Assembly: GCA_002839285.1 (NCBI GenBank)
Contig: PGXT01000005.1
Span: 1 to 41,988, forward strand
Direction of reading: 5' to 3'
Source: Spirochaetae bacterium HGW-Spirochaetae-5
GTDB lineage: Bacteria; Spirochaetota; UBA4802; UBA5550
DNA length: 41,988 bases
Shown here one piece after another: positions 18,025-28,461 of this stretch. The notes below the pieces were generated by a model, which saw only the letters and a list, made by a program, of their open reading frames with translations, had not been told where the DNA came from and did no database searches. The first letter of the stretch is position 1. The number at the start of each line of letters is the position of its first letter. The position numbers and the translations under genes are program-made.

Positions 18025-18645
18025 CTAATTCGCAATTGTTACTTTAATTAGCGTATCTTTTCTACCTGGAATTGCTCCTGAAATAAGAACAATGTTTTTA
18101 TCTTCAAGAATTTTAACAATTTTAAGATTCTTTACTGTAACTGTTTTATTTCCATGACGACCAGGCATCTTTTTACCCTTCCAGACTTCTGCCGGATATG
18201 TGTGTGCACCAATTGAACCTGGTGAACGATGGAAATGAGATCCGTGAGTTATTCTACCACCACCGAAACCGTATCGCTTGATAACCCCGGTAAAACCGTG
18301 ACCTTTAGAAATACCGGTTACTTCAACTGTATCATTTTCCTGAAAAATAGTACATTTGATTTCACTTCCGACTTCAAGAGAATCATCAAAGTTTTCTACT
18401 TCCCCAAAATGTCTCTTTGGAGCTATATTTTTCTTCTTAAGATCCGCAGCAATAGGTTTTGTAAGCCTACTCTCTTTCTGATCAACAAATCCCAGCTTTA
18501 ATGCTGAATAACCATCATTTTCAACAGTTTTTTTCTGAACTACAACGCATGGAGTTAACTCACATGCAGTAACAGGAATAACTGTACCATCTTCTTTTAT
18601 AAACTGAGTCATGCCTATTTTTTTACCGAATAGTGCCTTTTTCAT
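18025..18645 (-). CDS. rplC: 50S ribosomal protein L3
   Basis: L3 helps start 50S assembly and approaches the peptidyl-transferase centre. The 206-residue chain begins MKKALFGKKIGMTQFIKEDG, with the central loop region GFTGVIKRYGFGGGRITHGSHFHRSPGSIG. The start used is the ATG; a GTG directly upstream is also possible since AAGG is very close to both. A 106-base gap separates it from rpsJ, longer than usual for this cluster. Confidence 0.97.
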   Translation of the reverse strand: MKKALFGKKIGMTQFIKEDGTVIPVTACELTPCVVVQKKTVENDGYSALKLGFVDQKESRLTKPIAADLKKKNIAPKRHFGEVENFDDSLEVGSEIKCTIFQENDTVEVTGISKGHGFTGVIKRYGFGGGRITHGSHFHRSPGSIGAHTYPAEVWKGKKMPGRHGNKTVTVKNLKIVKILEDKNIVLISGAIPGRKDTLIKVTIAN

Positions 18646-18751
18646 CACCTTAACCTATCTATCGAAATAAATTCTTTTATTTACTGTAACGGAAAGTTTT
18701 TTACGCTTATTCCCGAAGCAGAAATGTACTACTTATAATTATCAACTTTAA

Positions 18752-19069
18752 TTAAGACTTAATATCTACGGATACACCCGCTGGAAGTTCAAGCTTCATC
18801 AATGCTTCAACCGTATCTGAGTTCGGATCAATAATATCAATCAATCTTTTATGAGTTCTGATTTCAAACTGTTCTCGTGCCTTTTTATTAACATGCGGAG
18901 ACCGGAGTACACAAAACTTTTCAATTTTTGTCGGTAGTGGAATTGGCCCCGAAATTTTTGCACCGCTTCTATTTGTAGTAGTAACAATTTTTTCTGCTGA
19001 CTGATCCAGGAGTTTTGCATCATACGACCTTAGCTTTACTCTTATACGCTGCCCTGCTAACTTTCCCAC
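18752..19069 (-). CDS. rpsJ: 30S ribosomal protein S10, GTG start
   Basis: S10 belongs to the 30S head and also serves as the NusE antitermination factor with NusB. I place the start at a GTG because AGGGTG lies 6-7 bases before it and the resulting 105-residue protein ([21 protein letters not shown]) aligns with the usual start. An upstream ATG in frame would add six residues but has no ribosome-binding site. The core [44 protein letters not shown] is diagnostic. Confidence 0.96.
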   Translation of the reverse strand: MGKLAGQRIRVKLRSYDAKLLDQSAEKIVTTTNRSGAKISGPIPLPTKIEKFCVLRSPHVNKKAREQFEIRTHKRLIDIIDPNSDTVEALMKLELPAGVSVDIKS

Positions 19070-19098
19070 TTTTTTCACCCTGTACATTTATAGATAAT

Positions 19099-19126
19099 AA
19101 TCGCCAGGCGGTTAAGCCTGACGATT
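19099..19126 (-). terminator. Hairpin between tuf and rpsJ (weak terminator or attenuator)
   Basis: On the transcribed strand this reads ATCGTCAGGC, a short loop, then GCCTGGCGAT followed by TTATTATCT. The stem has 10 pairs including one U-G wobble. The U tract is interrupted, so partial termination or 3'-end processing of tuf mRNA is more likely than a full stop. Confidence 0.6.
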
Positions 19127-19150
19127 ATATTGCTTTAAAACTAAATATTA

Positions 19151-20365
19151 TTATGCTAGAACCTTAACAACAACACCAGCTCCAACTGTTCTTCCACCTT
19201 CACGAATTGCGAATCTTAGTTCTTCTTCCATTGCCACCGGAGTAATAAGATCAACTGTCACATCGATGTCATCACCAGGCATAACCATCTCAACTCCCTC
19301 TGGAAGCTGAATTGTTCCTGTTACGTCAGTTGTTCTGAAATAGAACTGAGGACGATAATTTCCGAAGAAAGGAGTATGTCTTCCACCCTCTTCTTTCTTA
19401 AGAACATATATTCTTCCTGAAAATTTTGTATGCGGTTTGATTGAGCCCGGCTTAGCAAGAACCTGTCCTCTTTCAACATCTTCCTTTGCCACACCTCTAA
19501 GAAGACAACCAACATTATCTCCGGCAAATCCTTCATCGAGAAGTTTTCTGAACATCTCAACACCGGTACAAACAGATTTTTTTGTCTCAACAAAACCTAT
19601 GATTTCAACTTCATCACCAGTTCTAACGATTCCTCTTTCAATTCTTCCTGTTACAACTGTACCACGACCGGTGATTGAAAAAACGTCTTCTATAGGCATA
19701 AGGAAAGGCTTATCTTTCGCTCTTACAGGCTCAGCAACATAATTGTCAAGAGCTTCTCCAAGCTTTATAACAGACTGGAACCACTCGTCATCTTTATTTC
19801 CTGCTTCAGCAGCTTCAAGAGCTTTAAGAGCAGAACCTGGTATTACAGGAACATCATCACCTGGAAAATCATTTTTAGAAAGAAGCTCTCTGATTTCCAT
19901 TTCAACAAGTTCAACCATCTCCCCTCTATCAGAAGGATCCAGCATATCAACTTTATTTAAAAATACTATTATCTGAGGAACGTTAACCTGGTGCGCAAGA
20001 AGAACGTGTTCTCTTGTCTGAGGCATTGCTCCATCTGTCGCAGCAACTACAAGGATCGCCGAATCCATCTGCGCAGCACCTGTAATCATGTTCTTTATGT
20101 AATCCGCGTGACCAGGACAGTCAACGTGCGCATAATGTCTCTTAACTGTCTCGTACTCCTGGTGGGAAGTAGCTATTGTGATACCACGCTGTCTTTCCTC
20201 AGGTGCATTATCTATCTGGTCAAAGTTTACCGGTTTACCAAATCCATATGCGAGGTGAAATACTTTTGTTATAGCAGCTGTCAAAGTAGTTTTACCATGG
20301 TCAATATGACCTATTGTTCCAACGTTAACGTGTGTCTTGTTCCTTTCAAATTTCTGTTTAGCCAT
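19151..20365 (-). CDS. tuf: Elongation factor Tu
   Basis: EF-Tu delivers aminoacyl-tRNA to the ribosomal A site using GTP. The 404-residue protein shows all G motifs: GHIDHGKT at 19-26, DCPGH at 82-86 with catalytic His86, NKVD at 137-140 and SAL near 178. Domains 2 and 3 follow, with [16 protein letters not shown] and [20 protein letters not shown] precedes the ATG. It is separated from fusA by an unusually long 409-base gap with candidate promoters, so it can probably be transcribed on its own, at higher level than its neighbours. Confidence 0.99.
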   Translation of the reverse strand: MAKQKFERNKTHVNVGTIGHIDHGKTTLTAAITKVFHLAYGFGKPVNFDQIDNAPEERQRGITIATSHQEYETVKRHYAHVDCPGHADYIKNMITGAAQMDSAILVVAATDGAMPQTREHVLLAHQVNVPQIIVFLNKVDMLDPSDRGEMVELVEMEIRELLSKNDFPGDDVPVIPGSALKALEAAEAGNKDDEWFQSVIKLGEALDNYVAEPVRAKDKPFLMPIEDVFSITGRGTVVTGRIERGIVRTGDEVEIIGFVETKKSVCTGVEMFRKLLDEGFAGDNVGCLLRGVAKEDVERGQVLAKPGSIKPHTKFSGRIYVLKKEEGGRHTPFFGNYRPQFYFRTTDVTGTIQLPEGVEMVMPGDDIDVTVDLITPVAMEEELRFAIREGGRTVGAGVVVKVLA

Positions 20366-20413
20366 TAGAGGTCTCCTTACTAATTTTTAAATTTTAACTC
20401 ATAATTACTTTTG

Positions 20414-20424
20414 ATTATATTATA
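20414..20424 (-). promoter_or_regulatory. Overlapping TATAAT boxes before tuf
   Basis: On the minus strand the sequence reads TATAATATAAT, two perfect -10 hexamers overlapping by one base, about 50 bases upstream of the tuf ATG. Sequences at the -35 distance (GCAATT or TCTTCA) are weak. A start here would give a leader of about 40 bases. Confidence 0.4.
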
Positions 20425-20494
20425 AATCACGCAATATGAAGAATTGCATTGCATAGACATAGTAAATCTGCTAACGTATGAATAACAAGTATTT

Positions 20495-20524
20495 GAAATA
20501 AAAAAAAACTCGTTATTCTGTCAA
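20495..20524 (-). promoter_or_regulatory. Candidate tuf promoter (TTGACA, 18, TATTTC)
   Basis: A perfect minus-strand TTGACA is followed after 18 bases by TATTTC, three of six matches to a -10 box, within a run of T. It lies about 155 bases upstream of tuf. The perfect -35 and its position in a long gap make it plausible, but the -10 is poor. Confidence 0.35.
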
Positions 20525-20724
20525 GTAAATTTACCAATTTTAAACATTATTTCAAATAAATAACGTTTTAACAGATATATTCCCCAAAAATGCAATTTTC
20601 CGCTTCAAAACAGAAAATTTCACATGAATGTCACTGTCTAAAACAAAAGAAATTTTGTAAAACAAAAAATATGAATTAATTAAATTAATCTTTATTTCGA
20701 TGAAAAATTATGAAATCTCTCAAA

Positions 20725-20752
20725 GTACGGGCGAATGATTATTCGCCCCGAC
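20725..20752. repeat. Palindrome after fusA (GGGCGAAT / ATTCGCCC)
   Basis: An 8-bp perfect stem with a GATT loop is flanked by partly matched GTAC and CGAC. The pattern resembles GTAGGGGCGAAT-type palindromes that occur as dispersed repeats in several bacterial genomes. No U tract follows on the minus strand, so it is not a clear terminator, though it may protect the 3' end of fusA mRNA. Confidence 0.6.
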
Positions 20753-20774
20753 AATAAAAGATTTATTAAACTTA

Positions 20775-22859
20775 TTACACCAATCCGCTCATTTTCCCCA
20801 AAATTCTATTCATTACAGATTCAGGGACAAGGTCATAATGCGAATACTGAAGCGTGTGGGTCGCTCTCCCCTGACTCATGGACCTAACTGCTGTTGCATA
20901 ACCGAAAGCTTCAGATAAAGGTATTAAAGCATCTACAACCTTAAGATTCCCTTTAAAGTCGATATTCTCTATTTTACCTCTTCTGGAGTTAAGGTCGTTA
21001 ATAATCTCTCCGGTATAATCCTCAGGCGATACTATTTCAAGCTTCATAACCGGTTCCATGAGAAATGGCCTGGCTTCTCTTACCCCGTCCTTTAAAGCCA
21101 TATTTGCGGCAATTCTATAGGCAAGTTCTGTAGACTTTAATTCGTTGAATTCGGCCTTTATCAAAGTAACAGTTATGTCCTCCATTTTATATCCGGCAAT
21201 AACGCCCCCCATCATGGAATCATTTAAACCTGCCTCTATACTTTTAATGAAAACTTCAGGTATTGCATCTGGAGAAAGATTATTTTTAAATATAAAACCT
21301 TTTCCTGATTCTGAGGGTTCTATTATTATTTTAACGTGACCGAAATTATCCTTTCCTCCAATCTGTTTATCATAGACATGCTCTGATGTAGCTGTTGAAG
21401 TGATGGTCTCTTTATATGTAACCTGAGGTTTGCCCACATTGGCCGGAATGTTAAATTCACGCAGAAGCCTGTCAACGATAATGTCAAGATGGAGCTCCCC
21501 CATCCCTGAAATAAGAAGCTGACCGGTATCCTCATTAATACTTGATCTGAAAGTCGGATCCTCCTCTACCAGCCTCGAAAGAGCAAGGTTCAGCTTATCC
21601 TGGTCTGCTTTTGATTTAAGCTCAATAGCAATCGATATTACCGGTTCAGGGAAAATCATCTTTTCCAGCAGTACCGGGTGATCCAGCGATGTAACAGTAT
21701 CGCCGGTTCTTACGCTCTTCAGGCCGACCGCAGCAATTATATCACCGGTGCAGACATCATCAATCTCTTCTCTATGATTAGCGTGCATTCTGAGGAATTT
21801 TCCTATTCTTTCTTTCTTCCCGACGAAAACATTCAATACCTGATCTCCCGATTTAAAAGTACCGGAGTAAACTCTCATATACGACAATTTACCCACATGC
21901 GGATCAGTCATAATTTTAAAAACAAGTGCGCAGAACGGCTCTTTATCATCAACATCACGTACTATTATTTTATCATGATCATTAACATCATGACCTTCAA
22001 CCGGAGGCTTATCCTTGGGTGAAGGGAGATAATCGACAATAGCATCCAGGAGAGGCTGTATACCCTTATTTTTTAATGCAGCACCGCAGAATACAGGATA
22101 GAGTTTAGCATTAACTGTGGCACTTCGTATCGCTTTTTTTATATCCTCTTCCTGCGGTGAAACACCTTCGAGAAATTTTTCCATTATAGATTCGTCACAA
22201 TCAGCGAGCTTTTCTATCATATGTTCGCGTGCGATTTCAGCTATATCTTTAAGTTCATCGCTGATTTCGGCAATTCTATAATCTTTACCGCTTGGATCAT
22301 CCCATATCAGCATCTTCATTATAACAAGATCAACAACGCCTATAAAAGAGCTTTCTGATCCGATTGGTATCTGCAGCGGAAGCGGTTCAGCATTGAGCTT
22401 TTCCCTGATCATCCTTATACACATATCATAATCTGCGCCTATACGGTCCAGTTTGTTGACAAAACAGATTCTTGGTACATGATACCTGTCCGCCTGACGC
22501 CAGACGGTTTCAGATTGAGGTTCAACTCCGGCGACACCATCGAATACGGCTATTGCGGAATCGAGTACTCGAAGGCTTCTTTCAACTTCCATTGTAAAAT
22601 CCACGTGACCGGGAGTATCTATTATATTTATGACTGTATTTTTCCACATACAGGATGTTGCGGCTGCAGTAATTGTTATACCACGCTCCTTCTCCTGCAC
22701 CATCCAGTCCATTTCGGCAGTACCGTCATGAACCTCCCCCATCTTATGGGTTTTACCTGTATAAAAAAGCACCCGTTCTGTCAGGGTTGTTTTCCCGGCA
22801 TCAATATGAGCCATTATACCGATATTTCTAGTTCTGTTTATTGGCAATTTTCTAGCCAT
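20775..22859 (-). CDS. fusA: Elongation factor G
   Basis: EF-G drives ribosomal translocation. At 694 residues it has the full five-domain layout: P-loop AHIDAGKT at 17-24, switch II DTPGH at 81-85, NKLD at 135-138, domain [17 protein letters not shown], domain [16 protein letters not shown], and the C-terminal [19 protein letters not shown]. Its location between rpsG and tuf is the str-operon position, so this is the main translational EF-G rather than a paralogue. Hairpins lie in the gap upstream. Confidence 0.98.
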   Translation of the reverse strand: MARKLPINRTRNIGIMAHIDAGKTTLTERVLFYTGKTHKMGEVHDGTAEMDWMVQEKERGITITAAATSCMWKNTVINIIDTPGHVDFTMEVERSLRVLDSAIAVFDGVAGVEPQSETVWRQADRYHVPRICFVNKLDRIGADYDMCIRMIREKLNAEPLPLQIPIGSESSFIGVVDLVIMKMLIWDDPSGKDYRIAEISDELKDIAEIAREHMIEKLADCDESIMEKFLEGVSPQEEDIKKAIRSATVNAKLYPVFCGAALKNKGIQPLLDAIVDYLPSPKDKPPVEGHDVNDHDKIIVRDVDDKEPFCALVFKIMTDPHVGKLSYMRVYSGTFKSGDQVLNVFVGKKERIGKFLRMHANHREEIDDVCTGDIIAAVGLKSVRTGDTVTSLDHPVLLEKMIFPEPVISIAIELKSKADQDKLNLALSRLVEEDPTFRSSINEDTGQLLISGMGELHLDIIVDRLLREFNIPANVGKPQVTYKETITSTATSEHVYDKQIGGKDNFGHVKIIIEPSESGKGFIFKNNLSPDAIPEVFIKSIEAGLNDSMMGGVIAGYKMEDITVTLIKAEFNELKSTELAYRIAANMALKDGVREARPFLMEPVMKLEIVSPEDYTGEIINDLNSRRGKIENIDFKGNLKVVDALIPLSEAFGYATAVRSMSQGRATHTLQYSHYDLVPESVMNRILGKMSGLV

Positions 22860-22896
22860 AATATACCTGCGTTAAATATTTATCATTTAATTTCTC

Positions 22897-22926
22897 AACA
22901 GGGGGCAAATATTTTTGCTCCCCGTT
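22897..22926 (-). repeat. Second hairpin in the rpsG-fusA gap
   Basis: On the minus strand AACGGGGAGCAAA pairs with TTTGCCCCCTGTT across an AATA loop. That is 12 of 13 pairs including one G-U, with one A-C mismatch. It lies about 40 bases before the fusA ATG. No U tract follows. A role in fusA translation or mRNA processing is possible but not shown. Confidence 0.55.
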
Positions 22927-22944
22927 GGCAAACCCTAAAAACAC

Positions 22945-22972
22945 CAAATACCAGGCAATAACCTGGTATTTG
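22945..22972 (-). terminator. Hairpin after rpsG, possible partial terminator
   Basis: An 11-bp perfect stem (CAAATACCAGG / CCTGGTATTTG) with a 6-base loop lies 26 bases after rpsG. On the minus strand it is followed by GTGTTTTTAGG, a short U run that starts three bases after the stem. Partial termination between rpsG and fusA is plausible. Confidence 0.55.
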
Positions 22973-22997
22973 TATAGCAAAAAAGAATTTTATTTAA

Positions 22998-23477
<480 letters not shown>

Positions 23478-23507
23478 TTAGTAATTCAATCTGATTATTT
23501 TTAAAAA

Positions 23508-23882
23508 TTAAGCTTTAGGTCTCTTTGTACCATACTTTGAACGGCTCTTTCTTCTATCAGAAACACCCAATGAGTCCAATGTTCCTCTTATTATATGATA
23601 TCTTACCCCTGGTAAATCTTTTACTCTACCACCTCTTATTAATACAGCAGAGTGTTCCTGAAGATTGTGACCTATACCAGGAATATAAGCTGTTACTTCT
23701 ATACCGTTAGTAAGTCTTACCCTTGCGACTTTTCTAAGCGCAGAGTTCGGTTTTTTGGGAGTAAAAGTCATTACCCTTGTACATACACCTCTTTTTTGCG
23801 GGCACTGCTTTAACGCAGGAGATTTTGATTTTTTATTCTTCTGCTCTCTTCCATTCCTGATTAACTGATTAATTGTTGGCAT
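23508..23882 (-). CDS. rpsL: 30S ribosomal protein S12
   Basis: S12 lies at the decoding centre and sets accuracy. The start is placed at the ATG preceded by AGGAG, giving the standard 124 residues ([15 protein letters not shown]); an upstream in-frame start would add 17 residues unlike any S12. The streptomycin-related loop [11 protein letters not shown] (Lys43/44) and [11 protein letters not shown] are intact, so no resistance substitution is evident. It heads the str part of the array, after rpoC. Confidence 0.98.
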   Translation of the reverse strand: MPTINQLIRNGREQKNKKSKSPALKQCPQKRGVCTRVMTFTPKKPNSALRKVARVRLTNGIEVTAYIPGIGHNLQEHSAVLIRGGRVKDLPGVRYHIIRGTLDSLGVSDRRKSRSKYGTKRPKA

Positions 23883-24006
23883 CTCAACTCCTATAAATCC
23901 TTCTACAAATTTAGATATTAAATTTCTTAACAAAATTAGCTTATTAAATATTTCAAGTAATCCTTAATTTCGCCCTTCTTTTGTCAAGAAATTATTACAT
24001 ACTTAC

Positions 24007-27000
24007 TTATTTTTCAATATTTTCGAAATCCAGAACTTCCGGTACCGGAGCAGAATGGAGCTCTTCAGCCTCTACTGCAACCGCCTCCTGAACGTTTCCA
24101 TCAAGGTCACCGGGAATCTGCTGATAAACATCCATATTATCATAAATTCTTACCCCGGTTCCAGCAGGAATAAGATGTCCGATGATTACATTTTCCTTCA
24201 GACCTCTCAAATGATCCACTTTACCCTTTATTGCAGCATCAGTAAGAACTCTTGTTGTCTCCTGAAATGATGCTGCAGAGATAAATGATTCAGTATTCAG
24301 AGCAGCTTTTGTTATACCCATAAGTACCGGTATTGCTGTTGAAGCTTTCCCCCCTTCGCGGAGAACTCTGTCATTCTCTTCGATAAAATCGAATTTATCA
24401 ACTACCTGTTCAATAACAAAGTTTGAATCGCCCTGATCTGTTACTCTTACTTTACGAAGCATCTGTCTTACTATTACTTCTATATGCTTATCATTGATCG
24501 CAACACCCTGCAGACGGTAAACTTCGAGAATTTCGTTTACAAGGAACTTCTGAAGCTCTCTCGGTCCTTTGATTTTAAGAATTTCATGCGGATCTACGGG
24601 ACCGTCATCAATTTTTTCACCCTTCGCCAGCCAGTCTTTATCCTGAACACGGAGGAATTTTGAAACAGGGATTGAGTATTCCTTCTGAGAACCATCCTCA
24701 GCAGTAATAATGATCTTTCTTTTATTTTTTGATGTGTCTCCTATTGTTACGGTTCCATCAATTGCTGTTAACGTCGCAGCATCTCTTGGAGTTCTTGCTT
24801 CGAAAAGTTCCGCAACTCTCGGGAGACCACCTGTAATATCTTTTGTTTTCTCGGCACTTCTCGGTATTTTTGCAAGAATTACACCGGCATTAACAACATC
24901 CCCTGTCTCAACCATAAGGTTTGCACCTTTAGGAAGCAGATATGTAGTCGGCTCAGTTCCGCTCCCATAAATATTTACACGGGGCTGAAGTTTTTCTGTT
25001 TTATATTCAACAATTACCCGTTTTTTATTATTTGTTACAGGGTCTATCTCTTCTATCAAACTCTTATTGAGTTCAACGTCTACATATTCAACTCTACCGG
25101 TTATTTCTGTAAGAATAGACTCAAACCAGGGATCAAAGGCTGCGATAATTTCATTGGCCTGATATGGTTTCATAACAGGTTCAAAAATTCCACTCTTCTT
25201 GTCAAATTCAAGCTCTGCAACAATCTCGGTACCAACATTGACAGGGATTGAATAAGGCTCCCCTATTATATAAGCTTTCTTTTTATCTATTTTTAGCATA
25301 CCGGTGTTAGTTGCTCTATACTCCTCACCAGCTGGAGATTTCGCAAATACTTTACCTGCGTAAACTTTTTCACCATCTTCAAGAAGAAACTCGGATTTCG
25401 GTTTAAATTCCACTTCAGAAATAATTCTCTGAACTACAACATAACCTCTTCTTACGGTAATTATCTTCTCTTCTTCAGTTTTAATCATCTTGGAAGTAAT
25501 GTTGTTAATGAAAATAGGATAACTGAACTTGATTTCACTCTCTTCAACTGAACGGGATGCAATACCGCCAATGTGGAAAGTTCTCATCGTAAGCTGAGTT
25601 CCGGGCTGTCCGATTGACTGTGCGGCAATAATACCAACAGCTTCGCCTATTTCAACCGGTCTTGACGATGCAAGATTTCTTCCGTAACATTTTGCACAGA
25701 CTCCATGCTTGGATTCACATGTAAGAACTGATCTTATTTCAATAGAATCAATCTCTATTTCATCTATTATATCAGCAATATCTTCATTTATTACTTCATC
25801 TGATTTTGAAAGGATTTCTCCGGTTACAGGATTTATCAGATCATAGAGAAGTGTTCTGCCGAGAACTCTCGCTCCGAGTGATTCGATAACCATATCCCCT
25901 TCTTTAATAGGGTAGATATCAATACCTACAGTTGTACCGCAATCGTCGTGATTTATAACAACATCCTGAGCAATATCAACAAGTCTTCTTGTAAGATATC
26001 CCGCATCTGCAGTTTTAAGAGCGGTATCTGCAAGACCTTTACGCGCACCGTTAGTAGAGATGAAATACTCAAGAACGGTTAGTCCCTCTTTAAAATTTGA
26101 ACGGATAGGAACCTCGATAATCTCACCGCTAGGCTTGGCCATAAGACCACGCATCCCGGCAAGCTGTCTGATCTGCTGCTTGCTTCCTCTAGCTCCGGAC
26201 TTCGCCATGATAAAGATTGAATTATGACCATCCATATCCTGTTCAAGCTCTTCGAACATGACATTGGCAATCTTTTCGTTTGCCTCAGTCCAGAGGTTAA
26301 TAACCCTGTTGTAACGCTCTTCATCAGTAATGAATCCGTTTCTATACTCATTTTCAATTACTTCAACTTTCTTATCCTCTTCCTCAATAATCTGCTTTTT
26401 GGCAGCAGGAATCAGAATATCCGATACCGAGATTGTCGGAGCAAAGAAAGTTGCATATCTGTATCCGGTCTCTTTTACCTCATCCAGCATTCGTACTGTT
26501 TCGTTAGGTCCGAAATCTTTGAATGTTCTGGCGATAATAGCGGAAAGACCTTTATCTGTTATGACATTATTAACAAAGGGGTAACCCTTTGGAAGAATTC
26601 CGTTAAAAATAAGTCTACCTGCAGTTGTTTTTACAAATTCTTCACCCATAAGATAATTGATTCTTGTTCTGTATCTTATCTGCTTCTGATCAACTGCTCT
26701 AAGTACGTCGATCATATCATCAAAATACTTATCTTCGCCGATACTACCTTCTATTAAATCTGTAAGGTAGTAGATCCCAAGAACTATATCCTGAGATGGA
26801 GTTACAACGGGATGACCGTTTGCCGGTGAAAGAAGATTATTTGTCGACATCATCAGAGTCCAGCACTCGAGCTGAGCTTTTGGTGAAAGCGGAACGTGAA
26901 CAGCCATCTGATCACCATCGAAGTCGGCATTGTATGCATGACATACCAGCGGGTGAAGTTTTATAGCTTTCCCCTCAACAAGTACCGGCTCAAAGGCCTG

Positions 27001-28287
27001 AATTCCCAGACGGTGAAGTGTGGGAGCACGGTTCAGCAGTACAGGATGTTCCCTGATTACTTCATCAAGAACCTCCCATACCTCATCGCGCTCATTTTCA
27101 ACCATTTTTTTCGCTGATTTTATATTCTGTACAAAATCCTTATCTACAAGTCTCTTCATAATAAAGGGCTTAAAAAGTTCAATTGCCATCTTCTTCGGAA
27201 GACCGCACTGATGCAGTTTAAGTTCAGGCCCGACTACAATTACTGATCGTCCTGAGTAGTCTACACGTTTACCGAGAAGATTCTGTCTGAAACGTCCCTG
27301 CTTACCCTTAAGCATATCACTTAAAGATTTAAGAGGTCTGTTACCTTTCCCCTTAACTGCTCTCTTTCTTCTGCTGTTATCGAATAATGCATCTACTGCT
27401 TCCTGAAGCATTCTTTTTTCATTTCGTACAATAATTTCAGGAGCTCTAAGAGTAAGGAGTCTCTTAAGACGGTTATTTCTATTTATAACTCTTCTATAAA
27501 GATCATTTAAGTCAGATGTAGCGAAACGTCCTCCATCAAGCTGAACCATAGGGCGGAGTTCCGGCGGAATTACCGGTACAACGTCAAGTATCATCCACTC
27601 AGGCTTGTTGCCCGATTCTTTAAATGACTCAATTATTTCAAGACGTTTGATTATCTTTTTATCAATTTTAGCATCTTTAGCAGCTTTTGCATCGATATCA
27701 GCTCTTAAAGCTCTCGATTCTTCATCGAGGTCTATACTCACAAGGAGTTCTTTAATTGCTTCGGCACCCATACTTGCGATAAAGTTTTCGCCGTATTTGT
27801 CATACAGATCATAGTAAATTTCTTCATCAAGAATATCGCCGCGTTTAATGTCATCCGCTTCAGCATCGCCCGGTTCAATTACTATATACTTCTCGTAATA
27901 GAGAACAGACTTCAGGTTGCTTACGGTCAGATCCAGTATTAATCCCATCCTTGAAGGGACAGACCGGTAATACCAGATGTGTGCAACAGGAGCTGCCAGT
28001 TCAATATGACCGCCGCGCTCTCTTCTTACTTTATAATGCGTAACTTCGACACCGCATCTGTCGCAGACAACGCCTTTATATCTTATTGATTTAAATTTAC
28101 CGCAGTAGCATTCCCATTCCTTGGTTGTTCCGAATGTTTTTTCGCAGAACAGACCGTCTCTTTCAGGTTTGAGAGTTCTATAATTAATTGTCTCAGGTTT
28201 TTTAACTTCACCATAAGACCACTCCCTGATCATGTCAGGAGAAGCAAGTTTAATCTGAATAGAACTGAAATCGTTAAAGTCCCTCAT
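24007..28287 (-). CDS. rpoC: RNA polymerase beta' subunit
   Basis: Beta' forms one jaw and the active site of RNA polymerase. The 1426-residue protein has the N-terminal zinc ribbon C60-x-C62, C75-x2-C78, the catalytic [10 protein letters not shown] with Asp455/457/459 binding Mg, the bridge-helix/trigger-loop region ending [14 protein letters not shown], and the second zinc site with [15 protein letters not shown]. Length is similar to the E. coli protein, with no large insertion obvious. It lies 174 bases downstream of rpoB. Confidence 0.99.
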   Translation of the reverse strand: MRDFNDFSSIQIKLASPDMIREWSYGEVKKPETINYRTLKPERDGLFCEKTFGTTKEWECYCGKFKSIRYKGVVCDRCGVEVTHYKVRRERGGHIELAAPVAHIWYYRSVPSRMGLILDLTVSNLKSVLYYEKYIVIEPGDAEADDIKRGDILDEEIYYDLYDKYGENFIASMGAEAIKELLVSIDLDEESRALRADIDAKAAKDAKIDKKIIKRLEIIESFKESGNKPEWMILDVVPVIPPELRPMVQLDGGRFATSDLNDLYRRVINRNNRLKRLLTLRAPEIIVRNEKRMLQEAVDALFDNSRRKRAVKGKGNRPLKSLSDMLKGKQGRFRQNLLGKRVDYSGRSVIVVGPELKLHQCGLPKKMAIELFKPFIMKRLVDKDFVQNIKSAKKMVENERDEVWEVLDEVIREHPVLLNRAPTLHRLGIQAFEPVLVEGKAIKLHPLVCHAYNADFDGDQMAVHVPLSPKAQLECWTLMMSTNNLLSPANGHPVVTPSQDIVLGIYYLTDLIEGSIGEDKYFDDMIDVLRAVDQKQIRYRTRINYLMGEEFVKTTAGRLIFNGILPKGYPFVNNVITDKGLSAIIARTFKDFGPNETVRMLDEVKETGYRYATFFAPTISVSDILIPAAKKQIIEEEDKKVEVIENEYRNGFITDEERYNRVINLWTEANEKIANVMFEELEQDMDGHNSIFIMAKSGARGSKQQIRQLAGMRGLMAKPSGEIIEVPIRSNFKEGLTVLEYFISTNGARKGLADTALKTADAGYLTRRLVDIAQDVVINHDDCGTTVGIDIYPIKEGDMVIESLGARVLGRTLLYDLINPVTGEILSKSDEVINEDIADIIDEIEIDSIEIRSVLTCESKHGVCAKCYGRNLASSRPVEIGEAVGIIAAQSIGQPGTQLTMRTFHIGGIASRSVEESEIKFSYPIFINNITSKMIKTEEEKIITVRRGYVVVQRIISEVEFKPKSEFLLEDGEKVYAGKVFAKSPAGEEYRATNTGMLKIDKKKAYIIGEPYSIPVNVGTEIVAELEFDKKSGIFEPVMKPYQANEIIAAFDPWFESILTEITGRVEYVDVELNKSLIEEIDPVTNNKKRVIVEYKTEKLQPRVNIYGSGTEPTTYLLPKGANLMVETGDVVNAGVILAKIPRSAEKTKDITGGLPRVAELFEARTPRDAATLTAIDGTVTIGDTSKNKRKIIITAEDGSQKEYSIPVSKFLRVQDKDWLAKGEKIDDGPVDPHEILKIKGPRELQKFLVNEILEVYRLQGVAINDKHIEVIVRQMLRKVRVTDQGDSNFVIEQVVDKFDFIEENDRVLREGGKASTAIPVLMGITKAALNTESFISAASFQETTRVLTDAAIKGKVDHLRGLKENVIIGHLIPAGTGVRIYDNMDVYQQIPGDLDGNVQEAVAVEAEELHSAPVPEVLDFENIEK

Positions 28288-28318
28288 GATATATCCTTAA
28301 ACAGTAGTTTTTGATATA

Positions 28319-28365
28319 GCGAAACTTCGTTTCGCAATTTCAGGATAGCTCCCCTTCTGGGAGCT
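28319..28365 (-). repeat. Two hairpins in the rpoB-rpoC gap
   Basis: Two short perfect stems stand close together: GCGAAAC-3-GTTTCGC (28319-28335) and AGCTCCC-5-GGGAGCT (28347-28365). A third weak stem AAGGT/ACCTT follows near 28372. None has a U tract. In E. coli rpoB-rpoC is also separated, but such clustered stems suggest an mRNA-processing or stability region here. Confidence 0.5.
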
Positions 28366-28461
28366 CTTAACAAGGTTTAACACCTTAGATCCCGATAAGA
28401 AAAATTCATATTTATACAAATTTAACTTTATGCTTTGCACCTTATATCCAGGTACGTTATA

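Larger units (their letters stand above)
20366..20774. other. 409-base fusA-tuf intergenic region
   Basis: This AT-rich spacer contains, on the minus strand: a palindrome of possible dispersed-repeat type just after fusA; a TTGACA near 20519-20524 followed by T-rich sequence and TATTTC; an 11-bp inverted repeat (20491-20501 / 20547-20557) interleaved with a 7-bp one; and two overlapping TATAAT boxes about 50 bases before the tuf ATG. No coding potential is visible. It probably serves as the tuf promoter region. Confidence 0.6.

Noticed and set aside
23960..23990. Perfect TTGACA on the minus strand between rpoC and rpsL
   Set aside because: No acceptable -10 box is present 16-18 bases downstream (AAGGAT, AGGATT, GGATTA); a promoter for rpsL could not be supported.
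26224..26757. Long open frames on the plus strand opposite rpoC
   Set aside because: They lie wholly within rpoC, lack ribosome-binding sites and have no domain-like composition; they reflect antisense reading of a conserved gene.
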